From: Deinococcus piscis
GTDB lineage: Bacteria; Deinococcota; Deinococci; Deinococcales; Deinococcaceae
Assembly (NCBI RefSeq): GCF_014653275.1
Contig: NZ_BNAL01000005.1
Coordinates: forward strand, 40,135 to 104,134
Direction of reading: 5' to 3'
Length of the DNA: 64,000 bases
Both the position numbers and the translations under genes were made by a program. Every line of letters starts with the position of its first letter. Within the stretch, counting starts at the first letter, position 1. Shown here one piece after another: positions 20,618 through 32,773 of this stretch. The notes beneath the pieces are model-generated. The model was not told where the DNA came from. It saw nothing but the letters and a program-made list of their open reading frames with translations, and did not search any database.

Positions 20618-21124
20618 CTACAGCCCGCAGGCCCTGGAGAGCAGCACGCCGATCTCGTCGCGGCTCATGCGGCGGCCATAGAGCCGCAGTGTGGGCGGCA
20701 GCGTGCCTGCCCCGTCCGCTGCGGGCCTGAACACGAACTCAGGCCGCACAATCAGTTCACGCCCGGCGGTCAGCGCCAGCACAAAGTCGGTGTGCAGGGC
20801 GTAGTGGGCATTCAGCTCTTCCCGCAGCGGTGCGGGGTCGCCACCCAGGAAAGCCAGCACCGCCGGGTGCGGCACAAAGTCGTGCTCCAGCTCGCGCTGC
20901 AAGCGGGCGCTGTCCAGCAGGAAACCGGCCCCCGGCACCGTGTACCCGCTGATGCGCCGCCGGCAGGTGTCCGGGTCGTCGCCGCGCACCAGGCCCACCG
21001 TGCGCCCCGCTGCCCCGGCCCCGCGCAGGTAGCGCCAGAAGGTGCCCAGGCTGGAATAGTTCGCCAGGCCCAGATAGCCGCCGGGCTTGGCGGCCAGGGG
21101 CTTTTTGGGAAGGCTGGCGGTCAC
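20618..21124 (-). CDS. Conserved-looking hypothetical protein
   Basis: I do not recognise a family in this 168-residue soluble protein. It has no signal peptide or membrane segment. The C-terminal part contains a phrase typical of a small strand-helix fold ([24 protein letters not shown] region). Start is GTG 21124, with GAGGA about ten bases upstream. It begins 12 bases after the aminotransferase stop on the same strand, so the two are probably co-transcribed. Codon use matches the neighbours, which supports a real gene. Confidence 0.65.
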   Translation of the reverse strand: MTASLPKKPLAAKPGGYLGLANYSSLGTFWRYLRGAGAAGRTVGLVRGDDPDTCRRRISGYTVPGAGFLLDSARLQRELEHDFVPHPAVLAFLGGDPAPLREELNAHYALHTDFVLALTAGRELIVRPEFVFRPAADGAGTLPPTLRLYGRRMSRDEIGVLLSRACGL

Positions 21125-21136
21125 GGCGCGGCGTCC

Positions 21137-22597
21137 TCAGCCGTCGCTCGGGGTGCGCTTTTTGGGCTTGGTCGCCGCAAAAGCAGTCAGCCGCGCCAGC
21201 AGTTCGGGCGGGGTGTTGGTCAGCAGTTTGCCTGCGCTGGGGTTGCGGTCTGCAAAGTCGTCCACCCGGTCCATCAGCTCCCCGAACAGTTCCTCGGGCA
21301 TGTTCAGCGCGGGGCTCAGGCGCACCGTGCGCTTGCTGCTCAGGCTGAGGTTGGCGATCACGCCGCTTCTGTGCAGTTCGCGCATGGCGAGAATGGCGGT
21401 GGCTTCGTAGGCCAGCTCTTTGACGGCGCCGGGCAGCGGCAGCGTGCCCACCACCGGATGAAACTGCATCGCCAGCAGCAGGCCCTGGCCGCGCACGTCT
21501 TGCAGCAGGCCGGGGTAGCGGCCCTTGATGCGGTTCAGGCGCTCCAGGCCCTGTGCGCCCAGCTGGCGCGAGCGCTCCGGCAGGTTCTGCTCGACCAGCA
21601 GTTCCAGCGAGCGCAGGCCCACCGCCATGCTGAGCGCCCCGCCGCCAAAGGTGTTGGAGTGGCGCTTGGAGCTCAGGCCGCCCAGCATTTTCTTGTAGAT
21701 GCCGTGCCGGGCGATGGTGGCCCCCACAGCGCTCAGGCCGCCGCCCAGCGGCTTGGCGAGGGTGATGATGTCCGGGTCCAGGCCCTGCGCCGCCGACTCG
21801 AACCAGTGACCGGTGCGGCCCAGTCCAGTCTGGATTTCATCGGCAATGCAGATGATGCCGTGCTCGCGGCACAGCTCCCCGATGCCGGGCAGAAACTCGG
21901 CGGGGGGAATAATCACGCCGCCCTCGCCCTGAATCGGCTCGACGATGATGGCGGCCACATTCTTGGGGCCGACCCGCCGCAGGAGCGTGCGCAATGCTTC
22001 GAGGTCACCGTAGGGGCTGTGCAGCGCTCCGGGCACCAGTGGCCGGAAGATGTCCTGATATTCGGGGTTGGGCGTCAGGCTCAGGCTGCCGTAGGTTTTG
22101 CCGTGATAGGCCCCCCGGAACGAAATGAAGTAGCTGGCACTTGGCCGCGACGCCTTGGCGAATTTCAGCGCGCCTTCCACCGCTTCGGTGCCCGACGAAC
22201 AGAAGAAGACCTGGCTGTCCTTGTGGCTCGGCAGCTGCGAAGCCAGCAGGGCCACCAGATTGGCCCCCAGCGCGGCCCGCCAGGGGCTCACGCTCTGCTG
22301 CGGCAGGGTCATGGCCCGGTTTTTTTGCATGAACTCGGTCATGAAGCCGGTCAGGTCCGGGTGCATTTCACCAAACGGGGTCGCGGCGTAGCTGGCAGCC
22401 ATAATCAGGCGTTCGCCGTTCACGTCCTGAAGTTCCCAGGGGCTCAGGCGGCTGAACGGTCCGGCCACGCCGAGCAGGTCGAGGCCGTACAGCAATTCTT
22501 CGTTGCCGTATTTCAGGTCCATAGCGCGGGCTTGCCCGGCGGTGAAGCGTTCGCTCAGGACGTCCTCAGCGCGGATGAGTGTGGGAAGAGCAGACAT
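21137..22597 (-). CDS. Class-III PLP-dependent aminotransferase
   Basis: Transfers an amino group from a terminal amine (ornithine, lysine, putrescine or 4-aminobutyrate type substrates) to a 2-oxo acid. The 486-residue protein shows [17 protein letters not shown] (PLP phosphate contacts), [44 protein letters not shown], and LAKPLGGG with the PLP-binding lysine. ATG 22597 is fixed by a leaderless TAGACT ending 7 bases upstream. A longer in-frame opening to 22990 crosses the divergent gene and is rejected. About 50 residues longer at the N-terminus than acetylornithine aminotransferases, closer to putrescine or lysine-type enzymes. Exact substrate not assigned. Confidence 0.9.
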   Translation of the reverse strand: MSALPTLIRAEDVLSERFTAGQARAMDLKYGNEELLYGLDLLGVAGPFSRLSPWELQDVNGERLIMAASYAATPFGEMHPDLTGFMTEFMQKNRAMTLPQQSVSPWRAALGANLVALLASQLPSHKDSQVFFCSSGTEAVEGALKFAKASRPSASYFISFRGAYHGKTYGSLSLTPNPEYQDIFRPLVPGALHSPYGDLEALRTLLRRVGPKNVAAIIVEPIQGEGGVIIPPAEFLPGIGELCREHGIICIADEIQTGLGRTGHWFESAAQGLDPDIITLAKPLGGGLSAVGATIARHGIYKKMLGGLSSKRHSNTFGGGALSMAVGLRSLELLVEQNLPERSRQLGAQGLERLNRIKGRYPGLLQDVRGQGLLLAMQFHPVVGTLPLPGAVKELAYEATAILAMRELHRSGVIANLSLSSKRTVRLSPALNMPEELFGELMDRVDDFADRNPSAGKLLTNTPPELLARLTAFAATKPKKRTPSDG

Positions 22598-22671
22598 GCT
22601 CCGGAGTCTAGCGCGGCAGGCGGCGGCGCAAGGGGGCGGGCAAAGCCAGAGCGCTGTCCTGGACTTCTGGC

Positions 22672-23036
22672 ATGAACGCTGCCGACAGACACCACCTGGC
22701 GTGCTGCGTACAGTTGGCAGAGCAGGCGCTGAACACGGGCAACGACCCTTTCGGCTCGCTGCTGGTGTCGGAAGATGGCCGCGTGCTGGCCTCGGACCAC
22801 AACCGCGTTGCTTCCGGGGACGCGACTCGGCATCCAGAGCTGGCGCTGGTGCGCTGGGCCGCATCGTCTTCGCCAGTTCAGCGGCGCAGCTCGCGCAGTG
22901 GCAGGAGGAGTTCGGGCAGCCGCCGTCTCGGGTCAGGCCTCTGGCCATCAGGGAGGTGCTCTCTGCCGCCAATGTGGACGGCCCTGACAAGAGCCTTAGC
23001 GCCCGCGTGCGCGAACTGCACCGTGGCCCGCTGATA
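22672..23036 (+). pseudogene. Nucleoside/cytidine deaminase-like gene with internal deletion
   Basis: The ATG at 22672 opens a deaminase N-terminus ([20 protein letters not shown], then [10 protein letters not shown] at the first zinc-site region). The coherent C-terminal part ([15 protein letters not shown] through VRELHRG) continues in a different frame from about 22857. The central segment that should hold the catalytic Glu and the PCxxC zinc ligands is missing, so the deletion removed the active site and shifted the frame. The gene cannot encode an active enzyme. The junction lies in GCTGGGCCGC-like sequence, suggesting recombination between short repeats. It ends just before the next promoter. 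Confidence 0.75.
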
Positions 23037-23052
23037 GTCCTACACTGGCCTT

Positions 23053-23826
23053 ATGAAACTGGTCCGAATCCATCACGCTGGCGCTCCTCGCTGGGGGCGC
23101 CTAGAAGGCGAAACGGTACACCTGCTGGCGGGCACCCTCAAAGAAGGCAACTTCACGGACGCGGGCGAGACGGTGCCTCTTGACCGCGCCGCGCTGCTTC
23201 CTCCGGCGGAACCCAGCAAAATCGTGTGTGTGGGCCGCAACTACGCCGACCACATCCGCGAGATGGGCCATGCTGGCCCAGGCGGGGCCGATCTGCCGCT
23301 GGAACCCGGCATCTTCCTCAAAGGCCCCAACGCCCTGGCCGAGCCCGGCGGCGCGGTGGAATACCCGGCCTGGACCGAGAACTTTCACTTTGAGGGCGAA
23401 CTGGCCCTGGTGATTGGGCAGCGGGCCAAGAACCTGAGCGCCCCCGAAGCGCTGGGCGCGGTGCTGGGCTACACCTGCGGCCTGGACCTGACCGCCCGCG
23501 ACAAGCAGCGTGAGGACTTGCAGTGGTTCCGTGCCAAAGCGGCGGACCGCTTTTGCCCGCTGGGGCCCTGGCTGGAAACCGAGCTGACCCCCACTGACCT
23601 GCACATTCAGACCCGGGTGAACGGGGCCGTCAAGCAAGAAAGCCGCACCTCACACATGATTTTTGATCCGGTGCAGGTGCTGGTGTACGTGAGCCGCTAC
23701 GTCACCCTGGAACCTGGCGATGTGGTGCTGACCGGCACTCCAGAGGGCGTCGGCCCGCTGGAGCGCGGCGATCAGGTCGAGGTAGAAGTCGAGGGCATCG
23801 GCGTGCTGCATACGCGCATCATTTGA
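23053..23826 (+). CDS. Fumarylacetoacetate hydrolase family protein
   Basis: The 257-residue protein has the FAH C-terminal catalytic fold: [38 protein letters not shown] (metal-binding Glu-x-Glu), [12 protein letters not shown] with a metal-ligand Asp, and [15 protein letters not shown]. Family members hydrolyse or decarboxylate/isomerise acylpyruvates and related aromatic catabolism intermediates. The gene is not in a catabolic operon, so the substrate is open (acylpyruvase or oxaloacetate decarboxylase are common activities). TACACT ends 6 bases before ATG 23053, again leaderless. Confidence 0.92.
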   Translation: MKLVRIHHAGAPRWGRLEGETVHLLAGTLKEGNFTDAGETVPLDRAALLPPAEPSKIVCVGRNYADHIREMGHAGPGGADLPLEPGIFLKGPNALAEPGGAVEYPAWTENFHFEGELALVIGQRAKNLSAPEALGAVLGYTCGLDLTARDKQREDLQWFRAKAADRFCPLGPWLETELTPTDLHIQTRVNGAVKQESRTSHMIFDPVQVLVYVSRYVTLEPGDVVLTGTPEGVGPLERGDQVEVEVEGIGVLHTRII

Positions 23827-23848
23827 GTGCTGCTCAAGCTGAGGTTGC

Positions 23849-24958
23849 TCAAGGGCGCTGGTCCAGCACCGAGCGCAGTTTGGCCGCCAGCGCCGCATAG
23901 AACACCGGGCGCTGCAAATAGGCCAAGTGGTCGCCGCGCACGTGGCCTGGCAGTGGAAAGGGCGCGTCGTGAGCGCTGGGAATCACCCCTTCAGTGCGGA
24001 AGCTGAGCAGGTCCGAGTAGCTCCACACGTTCCAGAGGTAGCCCAGGTGGTCGCTGAGGGTGCGCTCTGGCGCGGGTGTCCCTGGCGGCAAGCTGTCTTC
24101 GAGCATCAGGCCCAGTTCCTTGAACATTCCCAGTTGGCTGCCCACGGCGCACCACAGGTCTACCCGCAGGTCGGCCAGGTCCGGCTGCGCGGGGAGCAGG
24201 CTGCTCAGTACGTCATATACCAGCTGACAGCCCAGACTGTGGCTGACGATCACCAGCGGTTCGTCGGTGGCCTGCGCCTGGATGTGCGCCCGGCGCAGCG
24301 CCGCCAGGATGCGCTGCGGCACCGGTCCTGGCTGCTGCGGCGTGCCCCGCTGGGTCAGGTAGGTCAGGGCGTCGCCCAGAAAGATAGGCACGAAGTCTTC
24401 CAGTGGGCGGCGGACCTGCCCCATAAGGCGCTGAAGCTGCCGCCGCCGCTGCACCTGAAGCGCCGTGGGCAGCAAGGTGGGCTGAAAGGCGTGTCCCTGG
24501 GTTCTGGCTTTGGCCGCTGCCAGCAGCACTTCGCCCTGCATCTCTGCCTCCAGGGAAGCTGCCAGCAGCCGGACATTTTCGTCGCTGGCCGTGTAGGCAG
24601 CCGCCTCAATGGTGGCGGGCCACAGCTCGGCGGGGGTTGAAGGGAGCAGCGAGTCTTCTATCCACTGCGCCAGCTGGGCGACTGGGACGTCCAGCGGACG
24701 CTCCAAGTGAGGCAACTCGGCGTGAACAGCGCCCCGGAAGCGCCCACCGCTCGTGTAGTGCGCGCCCAGGTCGCCCCAGTAGAGCCACTCCAGTGCCGCT
24801 GCCTGCGGGGCCTCCGGGCGCATCACCGGGGCCACGTGCTCGCGCAGCAGCGCCTCGATGGCCCGCCACTCGACCCCCTGGGTCACCTGCTGCAAGGTGG
24901 CCCAGTCCGGTTCGTTGCCCTCGCGGACCGCAACGCCATGCACGAAAATCAGCGGCAT
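23849..24958 (-). CDS. Alpha/beta-hydrolase fold protein, lipase-like
   Basis: The 369-residue protein begins with a strand-loop typical of alpha/beta hydrolases (MPLIFVHGVAVREG) and has the nucleophile elbow VIVSHSLGCQLVYD near residue 240, so Ser is the likely nucleophile. The C-terminal GHVRGDHLAYLQRP could supply the catalytic His. There is no signal peptide, so it acts in the cytoplasm. The middle (about 80-200) is helical and family-specific. Substrate unknown. Leaderless: TAGACT ends 7 bases before ATG 24958. Confidence 0.75.
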   Translation of the reverse strand: MPLIFVHGVAVREGNEPDWATLQQVTQGVEWRAIEALLREHVAPVMRPEAPQAAALEWLYWGDLGAHYTSGGRFRGAVHAELPHLERPLDVPVAQLAQWIEDSLLPSTPAELWPATIEAAAYTASDENVRLLAASLEAEMQGEVLLAAAKARTQGHAFQPTLLPTALQVQRRRQLQRLMGQVRRPLEDFVPIFLGDALTYLTQRGTPQQPGPVPQRILAALRRAHIQAQATDEPLVIVSHSLGCQLVYDVLSSLLPAQPDLADLRVDLWCAVGSQLGMFKELGLMLEDSLPPGTPAPERTLSDHLGYLWNVWSYSDLLSFRTEGVIPSAHDAPFPLPGHVRGDHLAYLQRPVFYAALAAKLRSVLDQRP

Positions 24959-25133
24959 AGCTCGCAGTCTAGAGCCTGCCCCGCTTTACGGAACGTCCCG
25001 CAGTTCTGCGCCAGGGCAGGAGGAATGCAGCTGAACGTGCCCTCAGCCGCTTGGCCTTGCGGATTGCTGAGGCTCGCGCTCAGAAGGTGCCCGCTGAACA
25101 GCGGATGGGGCGCAGTGGCGGCTAGACTGAGGA

Positions 25134-25186
25134 ATGTCGCAAGCTCTGCTGCTGCCGGGTGTTCCCGGCCACCGGAAAGGAAGCCG

Positions 25187-25190
<4 letters not shown>
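25134..25190 (+). CDS. 18-codon leader ORF coupled to clpC
   Basis: An ATG at 25134 lies 5 bases after a TAGACT hexamer (25123-25128) in leaderless position. It reads 18 codons (MSQALLLPGVPGHRKGSR) and stops at TGA 25188-25190, which overlaps the clpC ATG at 25187 as ATGA. The end of the ORF carries the GGAAAGG that also serves as the clpC ribosome-binding site. The arrangement suggests translation of the leader feeds ribosomes into clpC. That the peptide is made is a prediction. Confidence 0.5.
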
Positions 25191-27445
<2,255 letters not shown>

Positions 27446-27463
27446 ACCGACAGAAAAAGGCGA

Positions 27464-27504
27464 GCAGCAGGCTGTGAAGGCAATTTTCCGTCACAGCCTG
27501 CTGC
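27464..27504. terminator. Bidirectional terminator between clpC and proC
   Basis: GCAGCAGGCTGTGA (27464-27477) is perfectly complementary to 27491-27504, with a 13-base loop between two convergent genes. It is preceded by A-rich and followed by pyrimidine-rich sequence. Confidence 0.65.
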
Positions 27505-27514
27505 CCTATGCTCT

Positions 27515-28303
27515 CTATTCCCCGCGTCCCAACTCATGCCCGCGCCGGGTGGCCGCTTCCACGGCGTCCATCACGCTGGCGCGGAAGCCGGAGCGTTCCA
27601 GCGCCCGGATGCCCGCGATGGTGGTGCCGCCGGGGCTGCACACCTCATCCTTGAGGAGGGCGGGATGGGGCCGTGCGGCCAGCAGCTCGCCGCTGGACAC
27701 CAGCAGTTTCTGGGCCAGTTCGTTGGCCAGGGGCCGGGGCAAGCCCATCCGCACGCCGCCGTCGGCCAGGGCTTCAGCAAAGACAGCGGTGTAGGCCAGG
27801 CCGCTGGCGCTCATGCCAGTAAAGGTATCGAACAGCGCTTCGGGAATGTCGTAGGTGTCGCCCACCGCGCCGAACAGCCCCCGTGCAAAGGCCAGGTCAC
27901 CGGCAGCTTCGGCGCCCGGAGTGGCGGTGAGCGCCGTCTGCGAGCGGCCAATGGTGGCGGCCAGACTGGGCATGGCCCGCACCACCCGCTCGCTGCCCAG
28001 GCGCTGGCATAGGGCTCCGGTGGTCACACCCGCCAGCGTGCTGATGTAGCCACCAGGGTGCCCGCCTGCCCACTCGGCCACCTCCTCAAAAGCCCCCGGC
28101 TGCACGCACAGCAGGATGTACTCGGCGTCTGCCAGGTCGGCGCGCCCAATGACCGCTGCCCCGAAGCGCTCCGCCGCCCGCTCCGTGTTCTGCGGGTCGC
28201 GGCCCAGCAACCCCACGTCCTGTGCGGCCAGCACGCCCCGCGAGAGCATGCCCGCCAGCAGGGCGCTGCCCAGTTTGCCGGTGCCGATCATTGCCAGTTT
28301 CAT
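27515..28303 (-). CDS. proC: Pyrroline-5-carboxylate reductase
   Basis: Last step of proline synthesis, reducing pyrroline-5-carboxylate with NAD(P)H. The 262-residue protein has the N-terminal nucleotide fold [32 protein letters not shown], and the C-terminal signature with SGSG-type loop ([20 protein letters not shown]) and [19 protein letters not shown] 28303 is preferred because TATACT ends 7 bases upstream, in a leaderless arrangement. The extra eight in-frame codons before it are not conserved. Confidence 0.94.
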   Translation of the reverse strand: MKLAMIGTGKLGSALLAGMLSRGVLAAQDVGLLGRDPQNTERAAERFGAAVIGRADLADAEYILLCVQPGAFEEVAEWAGGHPGGYISTLAGVTTGALCQRLGSERVVRAMPSLAATIGRSQTALTATPGAEAAGDLAFARGLFGAVGDTYDIPEALFDTFTGMSASGLAYTAVFAEALADGGVRMGLPRPLANELAQKLLVSSGELLAARPHPALLKDEVCSPGGTTIAGIRALERSGFRASVMDAVEAATRRGHELGRGE

Positions 28304-28382
28304 GGGGGGCAGTATACGGGGGGGCACTCAGCGCTGGCCGGAGGATTCTTTTGCCGGGCCGCTGAGCCGCTAGCATAGGCGG

Positions 28383-28682
28383 ATGTTCAAAAGCTTTGAT
28401 GGATTTACCGATGACTATGGCCGCATCACCGCCTGGCCCTCTGACAAGCGCACCCAGCACCAGATGGCGATTCTGGACCACCTGACCGGCCTGTTCGAGT
28501 CGGGCCGCATCTACTCGCCTGACGAAGTAAGCCAGATTCTGCGCGACCATGCCGACGAGAGCCTGGAAGAGACGCTGCTGACCGAGCTGCTGGACGGCGA
28601 TTATCTGACCCGTGATGAGCGTGGGCTGTGGCGTGCCGACAGCCGCCCGACTGGGGCCAACACGCCCACGCGGGAAGAGTAA
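28383..28682 (+). CDS. DUF2087 domain protein
   Basis: The 99-residue protein matches the DUF2087 pattern: an N-terminal [20 protein letters not shown] (basic, aromatic), then [22 protein letters not shown] and a helix ending [15 protein letters not shown]. The fold suggests a winged-helix-like unit often attached to regulators, but the function is unknown. Leaderless: TAGCAT ends 6 bases before ATG 28383. Its stop overlaps the radA ATG by one base (TAATG), so it is co-transcribed with a DNA-repair gene. Confidence 0.85.
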   Translation: MFKSFDGFTDDYGRITAWPSDKRTQHQMAILDHLTGLFESGRIYSPDEVSQILRDHADESLEETLLTELLDGDYLTRDERGLWRADSRPTGANTPTREE

Positions 28683-30034
28683 TGGCGCGCAGCCGGACAC
28701 AGTACCTCTGCCAGAGCTGCGGCTACATTTCGGCCAAGCCGCTGGGCCGCTGTCCCAACTGCCAGGCCTGGAACTCATTTGAGGAGCAAGAAGAAAAACC
28801 GGCGGGGGGCAGTCGCTCTGGCCTGGGCGGGGCGTACGGCGGCATCAAGGGCGGCAAGATCACGGCCCTGAGTAGCGTAGGCCGGCGCGAGGAGCCGCGC
28901 ACTTCCAGCGGTATTCCCGAACTGGACCGCGTGCTGGGCGGCGGGCTGGTGGCGGGCGGCGTGACCCTGATCGGGGGCGAACCGGGCATCGGCAAGTCCA
29001 CGTTGCTGCTGCAAGTGGCCGACCAGATTGCGCGGGGCGGCGGCACCGTGCTGTATGTGGCCGGTGAAGAGTCGCTAGAGCAGATTCGCCTGCGGGCGGA
29101 CCGGCTGGGCGTGACCGGAGAGATTCAGCTGACCCGCGACACCCGCGCTGAGCACGTGGCGGCGCTGATGGAAGAACACAAGCCCGCGCTGTGCATCGTG
29201 GACTCGATTCAGACGGTGGTGGCCGAGGGCGACGGCGTGAGCGGCGGCATCGCCCAGGTGCGCGAAGGCACCGCCATCCTGACCCGCGCCGCCAAAGAGA
29301 CCGGCACCGCCACCGTGCTGGTCGGCCACGTCACCAAAGAAGGCACAGTGGCCGGTCCCAAAGTGATCGAGCACATCGTAGATACCACTGTGTTTCTGGA
29401 ATCGGTGGGGGCCTTCCGGCTGCTGCGGAGCGTGAAGAACCGCTTCGGGCAGGCAGGCGAGCTGGGGGTGTTCGAGATGCGCGGTGAGGGCCTGATGGCG
29501 GTGGAAAATCCCAGCGCTGCTTTCCTGGCCGAGCGTCCCGTGGGCGTGCCGGGCAGCGTGGTGGCTGCCACGATTGACGGGCAGCGGCCCATGCTGCTGG
29601 AAGTGCAGGCCCTGGCAGCCAAGACGCCTTTTCCTAACCCGCGCCGCGTGGTGGTGGGCCTGGATCCACGCCGGGTGGATGTGGTCCTGGCCGTACTGGA
29701 GCGGCGACTCGACCTCACGCTGGGCGGGCTGGACATCTACGTGAACCTGGCGGGCGGCCTGAAGGTGGCCGATCCAGGTCTGGACCTGGCCGCCGCGCTG
29801 GCGGTGTACTCGGCAGTCGTAGGCCGTCCCCTGGCCGAGAATGTGGCGGTGTTCGGTGAAGTGGGTCTGGCTGGCGAGGTGCGCTCCACCACAGCCAGCC
29901 TGCGCCGTGCTGAGGAAGCCCGCCGAGCTGGGTACAAGCGCCTGATTGTGCCGCCGGGCCTGGACGGTGTCAGTGGCATTCGCAGCGTAGAAGAGGCGGT
30001 GGGCTTGGCCTGGAAAAAGCAGGCGTCTGCTTAA
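28682..30034 (+). CDS. radA: DNA repair protein RadA
   Basis: RadA is a RecA-related branch-migration helicase used in recombination repair. The 450-residue protein opens with a C4 zinc finger (CQSCG ... CPNCQAW), has Walker [14 protein letters not shown] near residue 98, the RadA-specific KNRFG motif near 251, and a C-terminal Lon-protease-like domain ([15 protein letters not shown], then [14 protein letters not shown]). The start ATG overlaps the stop of the DUF2087 gene. Ends before a strong bidirectional hairpin. Confidence 0.96.
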   Translation: MARSRTQYLCQSCGYISAKPLGRCPNCQAWNSFEEQEEKPAGGSRSGLGGAYGGIKGGKITALSSVGRREEPRTSSGIPELDRVLGGGLVAGGVTLIGGEPGIGKSTLLLQVADQIARGGGTVLYVAGEESLEQIRLRADRLGVTGEIQLTRDTRAEHVAALMEEHKPALCIVDSIQTVVAEGDGVSGGIAQVREGTAILTRAAKETGTATVLVGHVTKEGTVAGPKVIEHIVDTTVFLESVGAFRLLRSVKNRFGQAGELGVFEMRGEGLMAVENPSAAFLAERPVGVPGSVVAATIDGQRPMLLEVQALAAKTPFPNPRRVVVGLDPRRVDVVLAVLERRLDLTLGGLDIYVNLAGGLKVADPGLDLAAALAVYSAVVGRPLAENVAVFGEVGLAGEVRSTTASLRRAEEARRAGYKRLIVPPGLDGVSGIRSVEEAVGLAWKKQASA

Positions 30035-30056
30035 GCGGAGTGCATTGAAAGGAGAA

Positions 30057-30090
30057 GGGGCAGGGCTGAGAATCTTCCCAGCCCTGCCCC
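30057..30090. terminator. Bidirectional terminator between radA and the EamA gene
   Basis: GGGGCAGGGCTG (30057-30068) is perfectly complementary to 30079-30090 with a 10-base loop, in the gap between two convergent genes. Confidence 0.65.
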
Positions 30091-30114
30091 CATGCTGGTT
30101 GCCGCTGAGACAGC

Positions 30115-31140
30115 TTAGCCGCGCAGCTCGTCCAGGTCTTCATCCTCCAGGGTGCGTCCAGCGTCTGGCGTGGGGGTTTCGGGGTGCGCCTCGCCGCTGC
30201 CCTGGCTGCTCAGCAGGGTGCTGGCGACCACCAGTGCGCCGCCCAGCAGCCCACGCGGCCCGATCTTCTCGCCAATCAGCAGAAAGCTGAAGATACTGGC
30301 GCTGACCGGCTCCAGCGAGTAGATCAGGCTGGCGACGGGGGCGCTCACGAAGCGCTGGCCGACAGTCTGAAGCAGCGTGGTCAGCGCCGTGGCCAGAACG
30401 CCCAGATACAGCAGCGGCCCCCAGGCCAGCGTCCAGGCCGCCGCGCCGCTGGCTGCGGGCAGAGGAGCCGACCCACTCAGCAGGGTCCAGACCCAGCCCA
30501 GGACCGCCACCCACACCACCTGCGCCAGCGTGAAGGGCAGCGCCGGGTGCCGCCCGGCCATGCCTTCCAGCGCAATGATGAACCCGGCGTAGGTGACGGC
30601 ACACCCGACGGCCCAGGCGTCGCCTATGTTCAGCGAGCCGCCTTCCCACGACAGCAGGCCCAGGCCGCCCAGTGCCAATGGCAGCGCCAGCCACACCGCA
30701 GCCGGAAGCTTGCGGCCCTGTACGGCGGCCAGCCACAGTGGCACCAGCACCACACTCAGCGCCGTAAAAAAGGCGGTGCGGTTGGCGGTTGTGGTTTGTA
30801 GGGCCACGGTTTGGGTGCCGTAGCTCGCCAGCAGCCAGCTGCTCAGGATGGCGGCGTCGCGCCACAGCGGCACCGTCCAGGGCCGACGTGCGGCATATTT
30901 GCGGCGGCGGCGCTGCATTTGCCAGAGGGTGGCCGGAGCCAGGACCGCTGCCGCCACCGTAAAGCGCCAGGCGACCATGGCGGCAGGGTCCAGCTGCGCG
31001 CCCAGGGTCTTGATGACCGCGAAGGTGCTGCCCCAGATCAGGGTGACCAGGCCCAGCATCGCTATGCCGCGCAGGGCTGGCGTGGCAAGAAAGGACGCGG
31101 CGTTGGGGGCGTCTGGCGTAGGGGAGGAAGTCGCCGTCAT
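30115..31140 (-). CDS. EamA/DMT-family transporter
   Basis: Integral membrane protein of the drug/metabolite transporter superfamily with about ten hydrophobic helices and two EamA repeats (first around [17 protein letters not shown], second around the [13 protein letters not shown] end). Such proteins export amino acids, nucleosides or drugs. The C-terminal 30 residues are polar and acidic (EDEDLDEL). The start ATG 31140 overlaps the preceding 68-codon ORF stop by four bases (ATGA). It is the third gene of an operon with the RlmI-like methyltransferase and the small ORF. Substrate unknown. Confidence 0.88.
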   Translation of the reverse strand: MTATSSPTPDAPNAASFLATPALRGIAMLGLVTLIWGSTFAVIKTLGAQLDPAAMVAWRFTVAAAVLAPATLWQMQRRRRKYAARRPWTVPLWRDAAILSSWLLASYGTQTVALQTTTANRTAFFTALSVVLVPLWLAAVQGRKLPAAVWLALPLALGGLGLLSWEGGSLNIGDAWAVGCAVTYAGFIIALEGMAGRHPALPFTLAQVVWVAVLGWVWTLLSGSAPLPAASGAAAWTLAWGPLLYLGVLATALTTLLQTVGQRFVSAPVASLIYSLEPVSASIFSFLLIGEKIGPRGLLGGALVVASTLLSSQGSGEAHPETPTPDAGRTLEDEDLDELRG

Positions 31141-31343
31141 GCGCGGCCTTTGCCAAGCTTGCTGAGCGTTGGCGACACCAGAAAGCCGGGAGCCGCGATC
31201 AACCCCGGCAAATGGTGGTCTTCCTGGAAGGCTTTAGGAATCCTGATGTTGACCAGCCTGGCGGGAGCCTGATCAGAGGCCGTATGGCCCAGCCGCGCTG
31301 AGCCCGGCACCGGCCCCCAGAACCCAACCTGAAGCACCTCCAT
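31137..31343 (-). CDS. 68-codon small protein of unknown function in the RlmI-EamA operon
   Basis: ATG 31343 starts one base after the methyltransferase stop (TGA C ATG). The frame ends at TGA 31137-31139, overlapping the EamA start as ATGA. Both joints are those of a coupled operon gene, and the codons show the ordinary neighbourhood pattern. The 68-residue product has no membrane segment or recognisable motif. It contains a basic stretch and ends KLGKGRA. I do not recognise a family. It could be a small novel protein, or the remnant of a longer gene. Confidence 0.5.
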   Translation of the reverse strand: MEVLQVGFWGPVPGSARLGHTASDQAPARLVNIRIPKAFQEDHHLPGLIAAPGFLVSPTLSKLGKGRA

Positions 31344-31344
31344 G

Positions 31345-32589
31345 TCAGGCTTCCTTTCGCAGCAAGATGCTCTTGAGGTACAGGCTTTCGGGCACGCTTA
31401 GCAGGTGCGGGTGATCGGCAGGCTGGTAGGTGATGTCCACCACTTCCGCGCCGCAGCCCGCAGCCCCGGCGGCCACGCGGGCGCTGTCCAGCAGGTCGTT
31501 GACGCCGATGTAGTGGGCACAGGTGCTGATCAGCAGGTGTCCGCCGGGGTTCAGCATGTCCAGCACCTGTGCCGCGCCGTCGGTAAAGATTTTTTTGGCA
31601 CGCGGCAGGTCGTCGCGGCGCTTGGCAAGGGTGGGCGGGTCAAACACGGCGGCGTCAAAGCGGCGTTTTTCCTTTTGCAGGGCGCTCAGTGCTTCCAGTG
31701 CGTCGCCCCAGCGCACCCCCACGCTGACGCCGTTACGGCGGGCCACGCTTTCCAGCGTCGCCAGTGCCACGTTGTCCTTGTCAATCGCTGTCGCTCCTGC
31801 GCCTGCCTTGGCAGCGTGCAGGCTAAAGGAGCCGGTGTACGAGTACACGTCCAGAAAGTGCTGGCCCGGCTCTATCAGCGAGCGCATCAGCCGGCGGTTG
31901 TCGCGCTGGTCCAGAAAAAAGCCAGTCTTCTGGGCTTCTAGGGGCCGGAAAAACAGGGTCAGGTCGTCCTCGAAGAACTCCACCGTGCCCGGCAGTTCGC
32001 CCCACAGCGCTCCGCTGGTCAGCTCCAGGCCCTCTTTGCGCCGCTCGCCGGTATCGCTGCGCTCAAAGGCAGCGCTGGCTCCAGTCACTGTTTGCAGGGC
32101 TTTCAGAATTGGCTCGCGGTGACGCTCCACGCCCGCGTTGCGCAGCTGCACGCTCAGCACGTCCCCGAACTGGTCGGCCACCACGCCCGGTAGCCCGTCG
32201 GCTTCAGCGTGCAGCACGCGCAGGGCATCGGTGCCGTGAATGCGCCCGGCGCGGCGCTGCAGGGCTTCTTCTATGCGCCGGCGGTAAAAAGCGGCGTTGA
32301 TGTCCTCATCCTGCCAGGTCAGCAGCCGCAGCGGGGTCGCGCCTCCCTCATTCCAGTAGCCGCGCCCCACAAAAGAGCCGTCGGGGCCGCGTACCGTGAC
32401 CACCTCGCCCGGTTCCAGGCCAGTGGGAGCGTCCTGAATATCTTTGCTGTGGCCGAACGGGTAGCGTCCGGCAATGCGGCGCACGGCCTGCGGCGTAAGG
32501 GTCACGGCGGGGCCAGCGGCGGAGGCTTTGTGGCCCCGGAGTTGGCCCACCTGGGGCGGATTGCGGCGGGAGGAAGGGGGACGAGTCAT
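31345..32589 (-). CDS. Class I SAM-dependent 23S rRNA methyltransferase (RlmI-like)
   Basis: Complete 414-residue member of the family that methylates a cytosine in 23S rRNA. An N-terminal PUA-like domain (about 35-120, GHSKDIQDAPTGLEPGE) precedes a methyltransferase domain with ERSDTGERRKEGLE, FFLDQRDNRR, DVYSYTGSFSLHA, FDPPTLAKRRDDL (catalytic-type motif) and LLISTCAHYIG. ATG 32589 is set by a leaderless TAGACT 7 bases upstream. The longer frame to 32766 lacks conserved sequence. First gene of an operon with a 68-codon ORF and an EamA transporter. Paralogue of the partial gene at the window start. Confidence 0.93.
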   Translation of the reverse strand: MTRPPSSRRNPPQVGQLRGHKASAAGPAVTLTPQAVRRIAGRYPFGHSKDIQDAPTGLEPGEVVTVRGPDGSFVGRGYWNEGGATPLRLLTWQDEDINAAFYRRRIEEALQRRAGRIHGTDALRVLHAEADGLPGVVADQFGDVLSVQLRNAGVERHREPILKALQTVTGASAAFERSDTGERRKEGLELTSGALWGELPGTVEFFEDDLTLFFRPLEAQKTGFFLDQRDNRRLMRSLIEPGQHFLDVYSYTGSFSLHAAKAGAGATAIDKDNVALATLESVARRNGVSVGVRWGDALEALSALQKEKRRFDAAVFDPPTLAKRRDDLPRAKKIFTDGAAQVLDMLNPGGHLLISTCAHYIGVNDLLDSARVAAGAAGCGAEVVDITYQPADHPHLLSVPESLYLKSILLRKEA

Positions 32590-32773
32590 AACGGACAGTC
32601 TAGGGCAGGGCTCTGGGGAGCGAGAGGCGGGCGCTGAGTCGCGTGGCTCTTGCGTGCAAAGCCGTCGCCTTAGGACCTCTGAGCGGGCTCCCAAAGCCAG
32701 CAGCTTCGGTGGCAACTTCGTACACAGGCAGCTGTGGTATTTCATTCCAGCCCTTTCACGGCCCATCCGGTAC

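Noticed and set aside
22598..22990. Long N-terminal extension of the aminotransferase
   Set aside because: It crosses the divergent gene and its composition is not coding-like. The leaderless signal favours 22597.
22503..23183. 226-residue open frame across the aminotransferase start and the deaminase remnant
   Set aside because: Only its middle (GRIVFASS to RELHRG) is protein-like and belongs to the broken deaminase. The ends run through other genes.
32590..32766. N-terminal extension of the RlmI-like methyltransferase
   Set aside because: Not conserved in character, and TAGACT lies 7 bases before ATG 32589.
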